Shown: positions 41,338 to 50,847, counted from the first letter of the stretch. The stretch: 64,000 bases of DNA from Bacteroides congonensis (GCF_900130125.1 NZ_FQXY01000010.1:62001-126000); one strand, 5' to 3'. Numbers and translations: made by a program. Notes: generated by a model from the sequence alone, not told the origin.

Positions 41338-41638
41338 GTTACTTTGTAGGTAACGGGAAAACCTTTGTACCTGCTCTTTTGGAGTAGTCAATATTGGAAA
41401 ACGATATAATATGCAATGAAACTTTTTAACCCCTACTTCAAGAAAAAGGTAGAGGGGAGGGAAATCTTATGCAAAATTTAGAGGTTAACAAGCCCTAATA
41501 CAAAGAATCCACGCGTTTTATTTGTTCAGGTTCTCCTTTTGAGTGCTTTATTGGAAAAAATGTGCGATTTCGTTTGGTTGTTTTAAGAAATATGCTCATA
41601 TTTGCAACGGAATTTATTCCCGTTACCTACAAAGTAAC
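41338..41638. promoter_or_regulatory. Probable invertible promoter (inverted repeats flanking ~260 bp)
   Basis: A perfect inverted repeat of at least 20 bp bounds the segment: 41338-41357 on the left and 41619-41638 on the right. Each repeat itself contains the dyad GTTAC-N7-GTAAC. Promoter-like pairs inside face both ways: TTTG 41573-41576 with CATATTTG 41597-41604 (plus), and CAAA 41501-41504 with the −7-like complement at 41472-41480 (minus). I therefore cannot say which orientation is ON. The segment lies between the surface lipoprotein gene and a tyrosine recombinase gene. Confidence 0.85.
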
Positions 41639-41648
41639 AGACTTATTT

Positions 41649-42584
41649 TCAGCAAATTGCATTCACCACCGCATGCCTGATAAAATCAATCACCTGTTTA
41701 TTTGCTTCATCTATTTTCTTATTCTGGAAAGGTTTAAGATAGGTTTCCGTCACTGTAATGGATGAATGCCCCATCGCTTCTGAGATAATGCCCGGATGAA
41801 TCTCACAATAATAAGCTGTTGTGGCCCATGTATGGCGGGCAGTATACGAGCTTAATTTATCCCCCAATCCCAACAGTTCTCCCAGCAACATCAATTGACG
41901 ATTGAATGTGCGCAATGCCAACTGATACTCACGATATGCTTCCTTCGTTCCCTCACGACTTTTCAACAATGAGAAAAGATAGGGAGAAGAAACATCACGA
42001 TTCATGTATTTCTTCACCAATACCATCGCTTCAGGCGTCAATGTTACTGATAAATAACGCCCGGTTTTACGCCTACGATAAGTAATCACATTGTCGTTCA
42101 AATCACTTTTACGCAAATAAGCAAGATCAACAAAAGGCAGGCCACGAAGCAAGAACATCAAAGTAAATAATTCTTGTGCATACCGTAAAGCCGGAGTTGA
42201 AATGGATGATTGCAATTTTGCAAATACCTTTTTCATATCCTCCTCACATAATGCCCGCTTACGGTCAGCACGTGTACCGGTATAAACCGAATGAAATAAA
42301 TTAGGCACATAAGGAGCCTTCCGAAGATCGACCGCCCGGTTATAAACCGCACGAAATGTTCGCAAATAAGTTGAAACGGTGTTCCAACTACAACCACGGC
42401 TGCGAAGGTATATCTCGAATCCTTTCAGCCACCCCGGAGTTACTTTATCAAAAGTAAAATCTCCTTCCCCACAATAAGCAATAATGGCATTGAGACTACT
42501 GCGATAAACATGAGCCGTCCCAAAGTTTCCCTCCATTTGTAGCCCTTTAGCTACCTGCTTCATAAATGCTACTACTTTTAACAT
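41649..42584 (-). CDS. Tyrosine recombinase, probable DNA invertase of the adjacent switch
   Basis: A 311-residue integrase-family protein. It has an N-terminal SAM-like core-binding domain (about residues 1-100) and a C-terminal catalytic domain carrying the Arg (FLLRGLPFVDLAYL), the His-x-x-Arg-type block (SYTARHTWAT), the second His (MGHSSITVTE) and the nucleophile Tyr just after it (TETYLK). Its stop lies 10 bases from the right inverted repeat, as in Bacteroides invertible surface loci, so it most likely flips that segment. No excisionase, att-tRNA or phage gene is near, arguing against an integrative element. Confidence 0.9.
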   Translation of the reverse strand: MLKVVAFMKQVAKGLQMEGNFGTAHVYRSSLNAIIAYCGEGDFTFDKVTPGWLKGFEIYLRSRGCSWNTVSTYLRTFRAVYNRAVDLRKAPYVPNLFHSVYTGTRADRKRALCEEDMKKVFAKLQSSISTPALRYAQELFTLMFLLRGLPFVDLAYLRKSDLNDNVITYRRRKTGRYLSVTLTPEAMVLVKKYMNRDVSSPYLFSLLKSREGTKEAYREYQLALRTFNRQLMLLGELLGLGDKLSSYTARHTWATTAYYCEIHPGIISEAMGHSSITVTETYLKPFQNKKIDEANKQVIDFIRHAVVNAIC

Positions 42585-42736
42585 GTTACTATTACTTAAT
42601 TTAATTACACAATAAACATACAGGTATTTTTAAGAACAAACAAACCCGTAAGTAACAAATAACAATAATAGTAATAACGATGTTCCATGAAAACGAATGA
42701 AGAGACATCCGATTAGATAACAGTTGAAATAAAAAA

Positions 42737-42762
42737 AGGGATGCACCTTTCAGTACATCCCT
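42737..42762 (-). terminator. Terminator of pta-ackA
   Basis: AGGGATG / CATCCCT (42737-42743 with 42756-42762) is followed on the minus strand by seven T. It is about 30 bases after the ackA stop. Confidence 0.9.
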
Positions 42763-42790
42763 GCTTATATAAATAAACTGTTATCAGCTA

Positions 42791-43990
42791 TTACTTCTTC
42801 AAAATGTCCATTGTATCCGAAGCAATCAACAACTCTTCGTCTGTCGGAATCACTACTACTTTCACTTTGGAAGCGGGAGTAGAAATGACAGCTTCTTCAC
42901 CACGAACCTTCGCATTCACATCATTGTCAAGTTCGATGCCCATGTATTCCATATCCTTACAAACTTCACGACGACATTCCATTTGGTTTTCACCCACACC
43001 ACCTGTAAACAGGATGATATCCACACCACCTAATGCAGCAGCATAAGCACCGATGTATTTCTTGATACGGTAGTAGTACATCTTCTCAGCCAGGATAGCT
43101 TTTTCATTGCCGGCAGCACAAGCAGCCAACAGTTCACGCATATCGCTTGATACACCGGAGATACCGAGTACACCGCTCTTCTTGTTCAACAGGTTGGAAA
43201 CGCCGGTTGTGTTCAAACCTTCTTTTTCCATGATGAATGTTACTGCACCAGCGTCAATGTCACCACTACGAGTACCCATCATCAAACCTTCCAGCGGAGT
43301 CAAGCCCATAGTAGTGTCGATACATTTACCATCTTTGATAGCAGCGATAGAACCGCCATTACCGATGTGGCAAGTGATGATTTTCTTTCCTTCAGGATTA
43401 ACACCCAGGAATTCACATACACGCTTCGAAACATAACGATGAGAAGTTCCGTGGAAGCCGTAACGACGTACACCATATTTCTCATACAATTCGTAAGGAA
43501 TAGCATACATATATGCATAATCCGGCATTGTCTGGTGGAAAGCCGTATCAAATACGCCCACCTGCGGAATATTAGGAAGAATAGCAGAAACAGCATTCAC
43601 ACCTTTCAGGTTGGCAGGATTGTGAAGCGGAGCCAAGTCATTGCAAGCTGCAAAAGCTTCCAATACTTCCTTGTTCAGCAATACGGATTCGCTGAAACGT
43701 TCACCGCCATGTACCATACGGTGACCTACCGCATTGATTTCATCCAAAGACTTGATAGCGCCATATTCAGGGCTAATCAATGTATTCAGGATAAATTCCA
43801 CACCTACTGTATGTTCTGGAATATCTTTTTCCAGGATTTTCTTTTCGCCGTTCGGCAAAGTCAGTTTCAGGAATGAACCTTTCAGGCCGATTTTTTCGAT
43901 ACCACCTTGAGCAATCACCTCTTTAGTGGTCATATCGAACAATTTATATTTGATAGATGAACTTCCGCAGTTCAATACAAGAATTTTCAT
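42791..43990 (-). CDS. ackA: Acetate kinase
   Basis: Converts acetyl phosphate and ADP to acetate and ATP in fermentation. The 399-residue protein starts with the signature VLNCGSSSIKYKLFD and has VGHRMVHGGERF, DTAFHQTMP, RRYGFHGTSHRYVS, HIGNGGSIAAI and FTGGVGENQ. Length and motifs are canonical. It follows pta by 41 bases on the same strand and is ended by a clear terminator. Confidence 0.97.
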   Translation of the reverse strand: MKILVLNCGSSSIKYKLFDMTTKEVIAQGGIEKIGLKGSFLKLTLPNGEKKILEKDIPEHTVGVEFILNTLISPEYGAIKSLDEINAVGHRMVHGGERFSESVLLNKEVLEAFAACNDLAPLHNPANLKGVNAVSAILPNIPQVGVFDTAFHQTMPDYAYMYAIPYELYEKYGVRRYGFHGTSHRYVSKRVCEFLGVNPEGKKIITCHIGNGGSIAAIKDGKCIDTTMGLTPLEGLMMGTRSGDIDAGAVTFIMEKEGLNTTGVSNLLNKKSGVLGISGVSSDMRELLAACAAGNEKAILAEKMYYYRIKKYIGAYAAALGGVDIILFTGGVGENQMECRREVCKDMEYMGIELDNDVNAKVRGEEAVISTPASKVKVVVIPTDEELLIASDTMDILKK

Positions 43991-44031
43991 ATCGTTTTCG
44001 ATTTAATACTTGAAACTTTTATAGCTGATAC

Positions 44032-45051
44032 TTATTTGTTTGCTTTTGCAGCAATAGCCTGATTGGCTGTGATAGCAATCATGCGATATACATCTTCGAT
44101 AGAGCAACCGCGAGACAAATCGTTTACCGGACAAGCAATACCTTGAAGAATCGGACCAATAGCGTCAGCGTGTCCCAAGCGTTGAACTAATTTATAAGAA
44201 ATGTTACCAACCTCCAGACTCGGAACAATCAATACATTTGCCTGTCCGGCTACAGGAGAACCCGGAGCTTTACTTGCACCCACTTCAGGAACAAGGGCGG
44301 CATCTGCCTGCATTTCACCATCCAAATCGAGAGTCGGAGCCATTTCCTTGGCAATCTTAGTTGCTTCTACCACTTTGTCTACTACTTCGTGCTTGGCAGA
44401 ACCTTTCGTTGAGAAACTCAACATAGCTACTTTCGGATTCTCGATTCCGGCCACAGCCTTTGCAGTCTGAGCAGTACAAACAGCAATCTGCGCCAACTGG
44501 TTAGCGTCAGGAACCGGAGTTACGGCTACGTCACCCATTACCAGAATTCCATTCTTTCCGTATTCGGGGGCATGAGTCAACAGCAACATAGCACCCGAAA
44601 CACAAGTGATACCCGGAGCTGTCTTGATAATCTGCAAGGCAGGACGCAATACATTGCCGGTAGTGTTACGGGCACCCGCCAACTGACCGTCTGCGTCACC
44701 ACTCTTCATCATTAAACAACCAAAGAATAAAGGATCATTAGTAAGTTTGCGGGCTTCTTCGATAGTCATTCCTTTCTTCTTGCGAAGTTCACATAGCAAC
44801 TGTGCATACTCTTCGTGCTTCGGAGAAGTTTCAGGGTCAATGATAGTAGCTTTACCGATGTTTCCCAATCCCCATTTTGTAGCAAGTTCATTAATTTCGG
44901 CCGGATTTCCTAACAAAATAAGGTCGGCAACTTCGTCTGTCAAAATCTGATTGGCAGCTTTTAATGTGCGTTCTTCAGTACCTTCGGGAAGAACAATACG
45001 TTGGCGGTTTGCTTTCGCGCGTTCAACGATTTGGTTGATTAAATTGAGCAT
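44032..45051 (-). CDS. pta: Phosphate acetyltransferase
   Basis: Converts acetyl-CoA and phosphate to acetyl phosphate, feeding ackA. The 339-residue protein is the short form with only the PTA/PTB catalytic domain: RIVLPEGTEERTLKAA at the N-terminus, GAVHTTGNVLRPALQ-type segment (ARNTTGNVLRPALQIIK), GDVAVTPVPDANQLA, and KAPGSPVAGQANVLIVPSLEVGN near the end. It lacks the long N-terminal regulatory DRTGG domain of enterobacterial Pta. Its promoter is at 45105-45112. Confidence 0.96.
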   Translation of the reverse strand: MLNLINQIVERAKANRQRIVLPEGTEERTLKAANQILTDEVADLILLGNPAEINELATKWGLGNIGKATIIDPETSPKHEEYAQLLCELRKKKGMTIEEARKLTNDPLFFGCLMMKSGDADGQLAGARNTTGNVLRPALQIIKTAPGITCVSGAMLLLTHAPEYGKNGILVMGDVAVTPVPDANQLAQIAVCTAQTAKAVAGIENPKVAMLSFSTKGSAKHEVVDKVVEATKIAKEMAPTLDLDGEMQADAALVPEVGASKAPGSPVAGQANVLIVPSLEVGNISYKLVQRLGHADAIGPILQGIACPVNDLSRGCSIEDVYRMIAITANQAIAAKANK

Positions 45052-45104
45052 AAGATATATTGAATAATATTATAAAACCTACTTACGATTTGTAATTTGC
45101 GGTG

Positions 45105-45112
45105 CAAAAGTA
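45105..45112 (-). promoter_or_regulatory. Bacteroides −7 box of pta-ackA
   Basis: TACTTTTG on the minus strand matches TAnnTTTG, 53 bases upstream of the pta start. Confidence 0.6.
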
Positions 45113-45205
45113 CTCAATTTTGCAATATCCACATTACAATTTCGTCCATATTTTAGTTCCAAGTCTAAAATATTATAATATTTAACACTGTACTCCTATT
45201 TTTCA

Positions 45206-45213
45206 TACCTTTG
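45206..45213 (+). promoter_or_regulatory. Bacteroides −7 box of lrgAB
   Basis: TACCTTTG matches TAnnTTTG and lies 36 bases before the lrgA ATG. Confidence 0.6.
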
Positions 45214-45249
45214 CAGCGTTTTCAAACAAAATCAATAGGTAATTAGTAT

Positions 45250-45693
45250 ATGATACGTCAGTGCGCCATTTTATTTGGCTGTTTGGCTTTGGGTGAATTG
45301 ATAGTTTATCTTACAGGCATCAAGCTCCCCTCCAGCATCATCGGTATGCTGCTGCTCACCCTCTTTCTGAAATTAGGTTGGATTAAACTGCATTGGGTGC
45401 AGGGACTATCCGACTTTCTGGTAGCTAACTTAGGTTTCTTTTTCGTTCCGCCCGGAGTGGCACTTATGCTATACTTCGATGTTATTGCAGCAGAATTCTG
45501 GCCGATAGTAATAGCGACGATTGTTAGTACTGCCCTTGTGCTGGTTGTCACGGGATGGGTTCACCAAATTGTCCGCAAGTTCAGACTGGCGCGTCAAATC
45601 AAGCTGGCACGCAAACTGCACCTGACAGATTTCCATCTGCCGGAAAGACTTCACCGTAAAGAAAAAAACAACTTAACTGATAAAGACAAATGA
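45250..45693 (+). CDS. lrgA: LrgA/CidA-family membrane protein
   Basis: A 147-residue protein with four hydrophobic segments (CAILFGCLALGELIVYLTGI, SSIIGMLLLTLFLKLG, FLVANLGFFFVPPGVALML, FWPIVIATIVSTALVLVVTGW) and a basic C-terminal tail. The LPSSIIGMLLL and FFVPPGVALM blocks mark the LrgA/CidA family, described as holin-like or as part of pyruvate or murein-hydrolase control. Its stop overlaps the lrgB start by four bases, the usual pairing. Confidence 0.92.
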   Translation: MIRQCAILFGCLALGELIVYLTGIKLPSSIIGMLLLTLFLKLGWIKLHWVQGLSDFLVANLGFFFVPPGVALMLYFDVIAAEFWPIVIATIVSTALVLVVTGWVHQIVRKFRLARQIKLARKLHLTDFHLPERLHRKEKNNLTDKDK

Positions 45694-46385
45694 GTTTCCT
45701 AGAAAATAACTTCTTCCTGCTGGCCGTCACCTTCGGGGTTTTCTTCTTTGCCAAGTTGCTTCAGAAGAAAACAGGGTTAGTGTTGCTAAATCCGATATTA
45801 CTGACTATCGCCGTTCTTATTATCTTCCTTAAAATGACCGGTATCTCTTATGAGACTTATAATAAAGGGGGACATCTTATCGAATTCTGGCTACGTCCGG
45901 CTGTGGTTGCCTTAGGCGTACCTTTATATCTTCAGTTGGAAATGATTAAGAAACAGTTATTACCGATTCTCTTGTCGCAACTGGCAGGATGCATCGTCGG
46001 AGTCATTTCGGTGGTGCTGATTGCGAAATTTATGGGGGCTTCCCAAGAAGTTATCCTGTCTCTCGCCCCGAAATCGGTGACTACCCCGATTGCGATGGAA
46101 GTGACGAAAGCCATCGGCGGTATTCCGTCACTGACTGCGGCGGTTGTAGTGGCAGTCGGATTATTGGGAGCTATCTGCGGTTTTAAGACGATGCAGATTA
46201 TGCGCGTAGGCAGTCCTATCGCCCAAGGGCTTTCTATGGGAACTGCCGCCCATGCTGTCGGAACCTCGACGGCAATGGATGTCAGCAGCAAATATGGAGC
46301 ATATGCCAGCCTGGGATTAACGCTGAACGGAATATTCACTGCATTATTGACGCCTACCATTCTTCGTTTATTGGGTGTTTTATAA
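45690..46385 (+). CDS. lrgB: LrgB-family membrane protein
   Basis: A 231-residue, multi-pass protein. The family block LRPAVVALGVPLYLQLEMIKKQLLPI is followed by SLAPKSVTTPIAMEVTKAIGG and AAHAVGTSTAMDVSSKYGAYASLGLTLNGI, which is characteristic of LrgB/CidB. It functions with the preceding LrgA protein; the transported substrate or lytic role in Bacteroides is not established. The coupled ATGA overlap indicates joint translation. Confidence 0.94.
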   Translation: MSFLENNFFLLAVTFGVFFFAKLLQKKTGLVLLNPILLTIAVLIIFLKMTGISYETYNKGGHLIEFWLRPAVVALGVPLYLQLEMIKKQLLPILLSQLAGCIVGVISVVLIAKFMGASQEVILSLAPKSVTTPIAMEVTKAIGGIPSLTAAVVVAVGLLGAICGFKTMQIMRVGSPIAQGLSMGTAAHAVGTSTAMDVSSKYGAYASLGLTLNGIFTALLTPTILRLLGVL

Positions 46386-46439
46386 AACAAAATCCCATGA
46401 TTTTCCGTTATATAAGAGTTAAACGCAAAACGCAATTTT

Positions 46440-47357
46440 ATGATTCCATTTAAAGATATCACATTAGCAGATAAAGACACGATTACCTCATTTACAATGA
46501 AAAGTGAGCGACGTAACTGTGACCTGTCATTCTCCAATCTTTGTAGTTGGAGATTCCTGTATGATACCAAGTTCGCTGTTATCGACAACTTTTTAGTATT
46601 TAAATTCTGGGCAGGAGAACAACTGGCATATATGATGCCTGTAGGTACCGGTGACTTAAAAGCCGTATTGAAAGAGTTGATAGAGGATGCCGGACAAGAA
46701 AACCAGCCCTTTTGCATGCTGGGAGTATGCAGCTGTATGCGTGCCGAACTCGAAGCTATCCTTCCCGAACAATTTACTTTCACGGAAGACCGTGATTATG
46801 CAGATTACATTTATCTAAGAAGTGACCTTTCAACTTTAAAAGGAAAGAAATTCCAGGCAAAAAGAAATCATATCAACCGATTCCGCAATACATATCCGAA
46901 TTATGAATATACCCCGATTACTCCCGACCGTATCCGGGAATGTATGGATTTGGAAGCGGAATGGTGCAAAGTGAATAATTGTGACCAACAAGAAGGAACG
47001 GGTAATGAACGCCGTGCCTTGATTTATGCCCTTCATAACTTTGAAGCCCTCGGATTAACTGGTGGCATTCTCCATGTGAACGGAAAAATCGTCGCATTCA
47101 CTTTTGGCATGCCTATCAATCACGAGACATTCGGCGTACATGTAGAAAAGGCAGACACTTCCATCGAGGGTGCTTATGCCATGATTAACTATGAGTTTGC
47201 AAACCGGATTCCCGAACAGTATATTTATATCAATCGGGAAGAGGATTTAGGAATCGAGGGGTTACGAAAAGCCAAACTGTCCTATCAACCGGTGACTATT
47301 CTTGAAAAATATATGGCTTGTCTCAAAATTCATCCGTTAGATATGGTTAAATGGTAA
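46440..47357 (+). CDS. DUF2156 (phosphatidylglycerol lysyltransferase C-terminal-like) protein
   Basis: A 305-residue soluble protein of the DUF2156 family, a GNAT-like fold related to the tRNA-dependent aminoacyl transferase domain of MprF. Visible motifs are CDLSFSNLCSWRFLYDTKF, GKKFQAKRNHINRFRNTYP and AYAMINYEFANRIPEQYIYINREEDLG. It lacks the MprF membrane flippase part. The next gene starts within or right after its end, so the two act in one operon. The substrate is unknown. Confidence 0.86.
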   Translation: MIPFKDITLADKDTITSFTMKSERRNCDLSFSNLCSWRFLYDTKFAVIDNFLVFKFWAGEQLAYMMPVGTGDLKAVLKELIEDAGQENQPFCMLGVCSCMRAELEAILPEQFTFTEDRDYADYIYLRSDLSTLKGKKFQAKRNHINRFRNTYPNYEYTPITPDRIRECMDLEAEWCKVNNCDQQEGTGNERRALIYALHNFEALGLTGGILHVNGKIVAFTFGMPINHETFGVHVEKADTSIEGAYAMINYEFANRIPEQYIYINREEDLGIEGLRKAKLSYQPVTILEKYMACLKIHPLDMVKW

Positions 47358-47374
47358 ATTCCCGACGAGCGAAT

Positions 47375-48391
47375 ATGATAATAAAGGAACAAGTAAAAGC
47401 CTTATGGAAATTGTGCTTCGAAGATAGCGAAGAGTTTGTTGAAATGTACTTCAAGCTACGCTATAAGAACGAAGTGAACGTTGCCATCCAAAGTGGTGAC
47501 GAGGTAATCTCTGCGCTTCAGATGCTTCCTTATCCGATGACTTTCTGTGGGGAAATGGTACAGACTTCGTATATTTCAGGAGCCTGCACACATCCTGATT
47601 TTCGAAGTAAGGGAGTGATGCGCGAACTCTTATCCCAGTCTTTTGCCCGGATGCTACGGAATGGGATACAGTTCAGTACACTGATACCGGCAGAGCCTTG
47701 GCTATTCGATTATTACAAACGTATGGGATATGCCACTGTCTTTCAATATTCGGTCAAGGAGATGACTTTACCAGAGTTTATCCCTTCTAAAGAGATTGCT
47801 GTCAATGTCGTTTCCAAACCTCAAGATGAAGTCTATTCATATTTGAATAAAAAGTTGTCCGAACGTCCTTGTTGCATTCAACATTCCGCAGAGGATTTCC
47901 AGGTTATTATGGCAGACTTACCTATAAGTGGGGGAAATTTATTCGTTGCAAAACAAGCTAATGAAATATGGGGAATAGCCATTATATATAAAAGAGAAAA
48001 CTGTATCATTATTAATGAACTTCTGGCAGAAGATAAGGATACGGAGTACAGTTTATTATTTGCCATTAAACAATATACCGGATGTAACCATATAATCCTA
48101 TTACTGCCACCCGATAAAGAATTGCCTCAACATTCACTAGGGATGGCACGTATTATCAATGCTAAAGAAGTATTGCAGATTTATGCGTCCGCCTTTCCTG
48201 AAGATGACATGCAACTGGAAGTATCAGACAAGCAGTTATCGGTGAATAATGGTTATTACTATCTGTCTGACGGGAAATGCAGATATAGCGCCGAGCGGCT
48301 ACCCGGTGCACATATCCAAACGAACATAAGTGAATTAACAGAGAAAATACTCAAGAAGCTAAATCCTTATATGAGTTTGATGCTGAATTAA
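47375..48391 (+). CDS. GNAT-family N-acetyltransferase (Eis-like layout)
   Basis: A 338-residue protein with an N-terminal GNAT domain (LWKLCFEDSEEFVEMYFKLRY, ISGACTHPDFRSKGVMRELL with the acetyl-CoA loop, LIPAEPWLFDYYKRMGYA) and a long C-terminal part that ends in an SCP2-like beta region. The layout recalls Eis-type acetyltransferases. I chose the ATG at 47375 (MIIKEQVKALWK) over the one at 47351, which overlaps the preceding gene by seven bases; either is possible. It is co-transcribed with the DUF2156 gene and convergent with GH105. Confidence 0.85.
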   Translation: MIIKEQVKALWKLCFEDSEEFVEMYFKLRYKNEVNVAIQSGDEVISALQMLPYPMTFCGEMVQTSYISGACTHPDFRSKGVMRELLSQSFARMLRNGIQFSTLIPAEPWLFDYYKRMGYATVFQYSVKEMTLPEFIPSKEIAVNVVSKPQDEVYSYLNKKLSERPCCIQHSAEDFQVIMADLPISGGNLFVAKQANEIWGIAIIYKRENCIIINELLAEDKDTEYSLLFAIKQYTGCNHIILLLPPDKELPQHSLGMARIINAKEVLQIYASAFPEDDMQLEVSDKQLSVNNGYYYLSDGKCRYSAERLPGAHIQTNISELTEKILKKLNPYMSLMLN

Positions 48392-48399
48392 GGCACGGA

Positions 48400-49533
48400 T
48401 TATTTATCCAGATAACGTACCCGTTCGCAAGCTGCCAACAGGAAGGCCCCGACTCCAAAGTTTGACGTAGAATTTGCGTCTACTACCTGCCCCGGTATCG
48501 CTTTCTCACCAATCGGTTGCACATAGCCAACCTTTCCATCGGGTTGCAAAGCAACCGTTGAGAGATATTTCCATGCTTTTTCAACTATCGGCTGATATTC
48601 ATCTGAATCAAGGAAGCCGTTATTTATGCCCCATTGCAGGCCATACGTAAAGAAAGCCGTTCCACTGGTTTCCGGCCCCGGCGCATGTTCCGGGTCAAGC
48701 ATACTGCGTGTCCAGTAGCCTTCCGGTTGCTGACAGGCAGCAACAGACTTAGCCAGAGTACAGAAACGGTCTATATATTCCTGACGGTATTTATCTGTTT
48801 CAGGAAGATCCTTCAGCACTTTTGCCAGTCCTGCCAATACCCAACCGTCTCCACGTGCCCAAAAATCTTTTTTACCGTTCACACTTTTGTGCTTGGGGTA
48901 TACGTATTTACCGTCCCGATAGTAAAGTCCGGCTTCTTCATCATACATGATACTGTCGGCGTAAGCAAGATATTCGTGCAGTTTCTCCAGGTAAAGCGGA
49001 TTCTTCGTGATATTATACATCTTTGTCATTACAGGCATTACCATATACAAACCATCCGCCCACCACCAATAATCATGGTTAGGAGTACTCATCTGATATT
49101 CCATCACTTCACGGGCACGGGCTATCTTCTGTGTATCCGGTTCCAGATTGTATAAATCAGCATAGGTCTGGAAACAAATCTGATAATCCCCGAAAAGTAC
49201 ATAGTCGTCACTTTCGCCATAACTATACTTCCAACAAGTTTTATCATCCGATTTAGCACCTTTCCATTCGTTATGTTCTGCCCAACCTTTCGAATACTCT
49301 AAATATTCCGGCTTCTTTGTCAGGAAATAGGCTTCCATATTTCCGGTATGATAGGCGGCGTTGTCCCAAAAAGAACGACCGTGTTCCGGATGATTCGTCT
49401 GCCAATACCCATTCACCTTATGAATTATCTCTATCACTTCTTCCGAAGAATCGGCTTTCTTGTCCACACAACTTGCGCAGACCATACCGCCCAGAAGAAA
49501 AGCCGAAAAAAGAGTTACGTATAAATTCTTCAT
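48400..49533 (-). CDS. GH105 unsaturated glucuronyl/galacturonyl hydrolase, exported
   Basis: Removes 4,5-unsaturated uronic acids from oligosaccharide ends. The 377-residue protein has a lipobox-like signal (CASC), so it may be a lipoprotein, and an alpha/alpha-barrel with YWWWADGLYMVMPVM (the catalytic Asp region), DFWARGDGWVLAGLAKVL, GPETSGTAFFTYGL and NSTSNFGVGAFLLA. It lies four bases from the GH145 gene and is last in the operon. In the B. thetaiotaomicron arabinogalactan locus, a GH105 enzyme (BT3687) also sits beside GH145 (from memory). Confidence 0.9.
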   Translation of the reverse strand: MKNLYVTLFSAFLLGGMVCASCVDKKADSSEEVIEIIHKVNGYWQTNHPEHGRSFWDNAAYHTGNMEAYFLTKKPEYLEYSKGWAEHNEWKGAKSDDKTCWKYSYGESDDYVLFGDYQICFQTYADLYNLEPDTQKIARAREVMEYQMSTPNHDYWWWADGLYMVMPVMTKMYNITKNPLYLEKLHEYLAYADSIMYDEEAGLYYRDGKYVYPKHKSVNGKKDFWARGDGWVLAGLAKVLKDLPETDKYRQEYIDRFCTLAKSVAACQQPEGYWTRSMLDPEHAPGPETSGTAFFTYGLQWGINNGFLDSDEYQPIVEKAWKYLSTVALQPDGKVGYVQPIGEKAIPGQVVDANSTSNFGVGAFLLAACERVRYLDK

Positions 49534-49537
49534 ATCT

Positions 49538-50833
49538 TTATTTATTTGTATTCATATCCATTTCCAACACATACACCATTTGAGGTTCAATCTCTGCCGT
49601 ACGTTCGCCGTCCCCTTGGCGGGTATGCTGCACAAAGAGATGCAGTTTTCGTTGTTTCTTCCAAAGTTCCGTGTCGTGTGACGGTTCCCAGGCATCTACT
49701 GAAAAGTCGATTAAATCCGTTATCGTCCACTTGCCGATACCGACATCGACGGCGTGAGCCATTGAGACACGGCTTCCCCGTTCTTCATCACGGAAGATAT
49801 AGAAAACTTCTCCACCCTCTACGACAATACGCGGACGGGCAATAGGAATCATCTTCGTGCCGCCGCCTTTCAAGCTAAAAGGTGTTTTACGGTCGGTTAC
49901 CTGACGGTGATGCCATACTTTTCCATCATGCCATACGATGCGATATTGCGGTACGTCACTGTCGGGCTCTCTCCAATACGTAGCTATATAAGGATTCCCG
50001 CCCGCATCGGCACTCATACTCGTTTGATTTATCAATTCGCAGTTCTGCGGCAGACGGCAAGCGTATTCCGCATTCGAAAGTTTAATCGGAAGTTCATATT
50101 GCTCTCCACTGGATTTGTACCAGGTCACTCCATTATCAAACGAACGGGCATAACAAATATCGTGATTTGTCTCTACATGCCAGGTTTCACGCCATACCCA
50201 TGAAAGATGGATAGTCCCTTGTTCATCAACGTATAACTGCCAATAGGCGTTTCGTTTGTTTTCTCCGTCAATCAGTACATCCTGCACACGAGTCCACTTC
50301 TGTTCTTTCAATGAGTAACGGTTCATTACCAGGTTACCACGACCGGAAGAACCGGAACGGTAGGCAAACAATAAATCTCCGCCCGCCAGAGGATAAAATT
50401 CGGGATAAGTAACATTTCCTTCATCCACTCCGGTCATCGGCATTTTATCTCCTAACTCCAAAGAACCGGGAGCAATGCCCCGACAATAATTCAGTTTATG
50501 ACCGTGATGGTCAAAAGAAACGTGCACATACCCTTCTCCGTCCACCATCATGCTGATGATATTATGGCCGTCTTTCACATTTCCCTGGTATTGGGTACGA
50601 TGCAGCGTCCATTGTCCGGAGTCCAGTTTACGTTTTCCCAGTGTCAGATAACCGTCAGCATCATAATAGCTGATGTACTGCTCATCTCCATGGGTAACCA
50701 GGGAATTATTACGGAATACCGCAGTGTTGACCGAAGTACAGCTATACCCCTTCCCCACTTCAACCAAATGTTGGGAGTAGCATAACACAGGAACCAGCAT
50801 AATCCCGCAAAGTAGTAGCAATATCCGTTTCAT
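49538..50833 (-). CDS. BNR_4/GH145-type exo-alpha-L-rhamnosidase (propeller), exported
   Basis: A 431-residue secreted seven-bladed beta-propeller. The signal peptide (MKRILLLLCGIMLVPVLCYSQ) is followed by BNR-like repeats: HGDEQYISYYDADGYLTLGKR, VHVSFDHHGHKLNYC, LLFAYRSGSSGRGNLVMNRY, IHLSWVWRETW, and YIATYWREPDSDVPQYRIVW. GH145 enzymes such as BT3686 remove rhamnose from Rha-alpha-1,4-glucuronate on arabinogalactan and have their active site on the opposite face of the propeller, using a histidine. The GH145 call rests on the neighbours and repeat style; another BNR_4 lyase or hydrolase remains possible. Confidence 0.78.
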   Translation of the reverse strand: MKRILLLLCGIMLVPVLCYSQHLVEVGKGYSCTSVNTAVFRNNSLVTHGDEQYISYYDADGYLTLGKRKLDSGQWTLHRTQYQGNVKDGHNIISMMVDGEGYVHVSFDHHGHKLNYCRGIAPGSLELGDKMPMTGVDEGNVTYPEFYPLAGGDLLFAYRSGSSGRGNLVMNRYSLKEQKWTRVQDVLIDGENKRNAYWQLYVDEQGTIHLSWVWRETWHVETNHDICYARSFDNGVTWYKSSGEQYELPIKLSNAEYACRLPQNCELINQTSMSADAGGNPYIATYWREPDSDVPQYRIVWHDGKVWHHRQVTDRKTPFSLKGGGTKMIPIARPRIVVEGGEVFYIFRDEERGSRVSMAHAVDVGIGKWTITDLIDFSVDAWEPSHDTELWKKQRKLHLFVQHTRQGDGERTAEIEPQMVYVLEMDMNTNK

Positions 50834-50847
50834 GCTTGTATTCTTTA

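Noticed and set aside
41649..42584. Integrase of a prophage or integrative element
   Set aside because: There is no excisionase, relaxase, phage gene, tRNA target or direct-repeat att site nearby. The adjacent inverted repeats fit a local DNA invertase better.
45690..46385. LrgAB as a toxin/antitoxin pair
   Set aside because: Both are multi-pass membrane proteins with clear LrgA/LrgB motifs; no toxin-like small protein or antitoxin is present.
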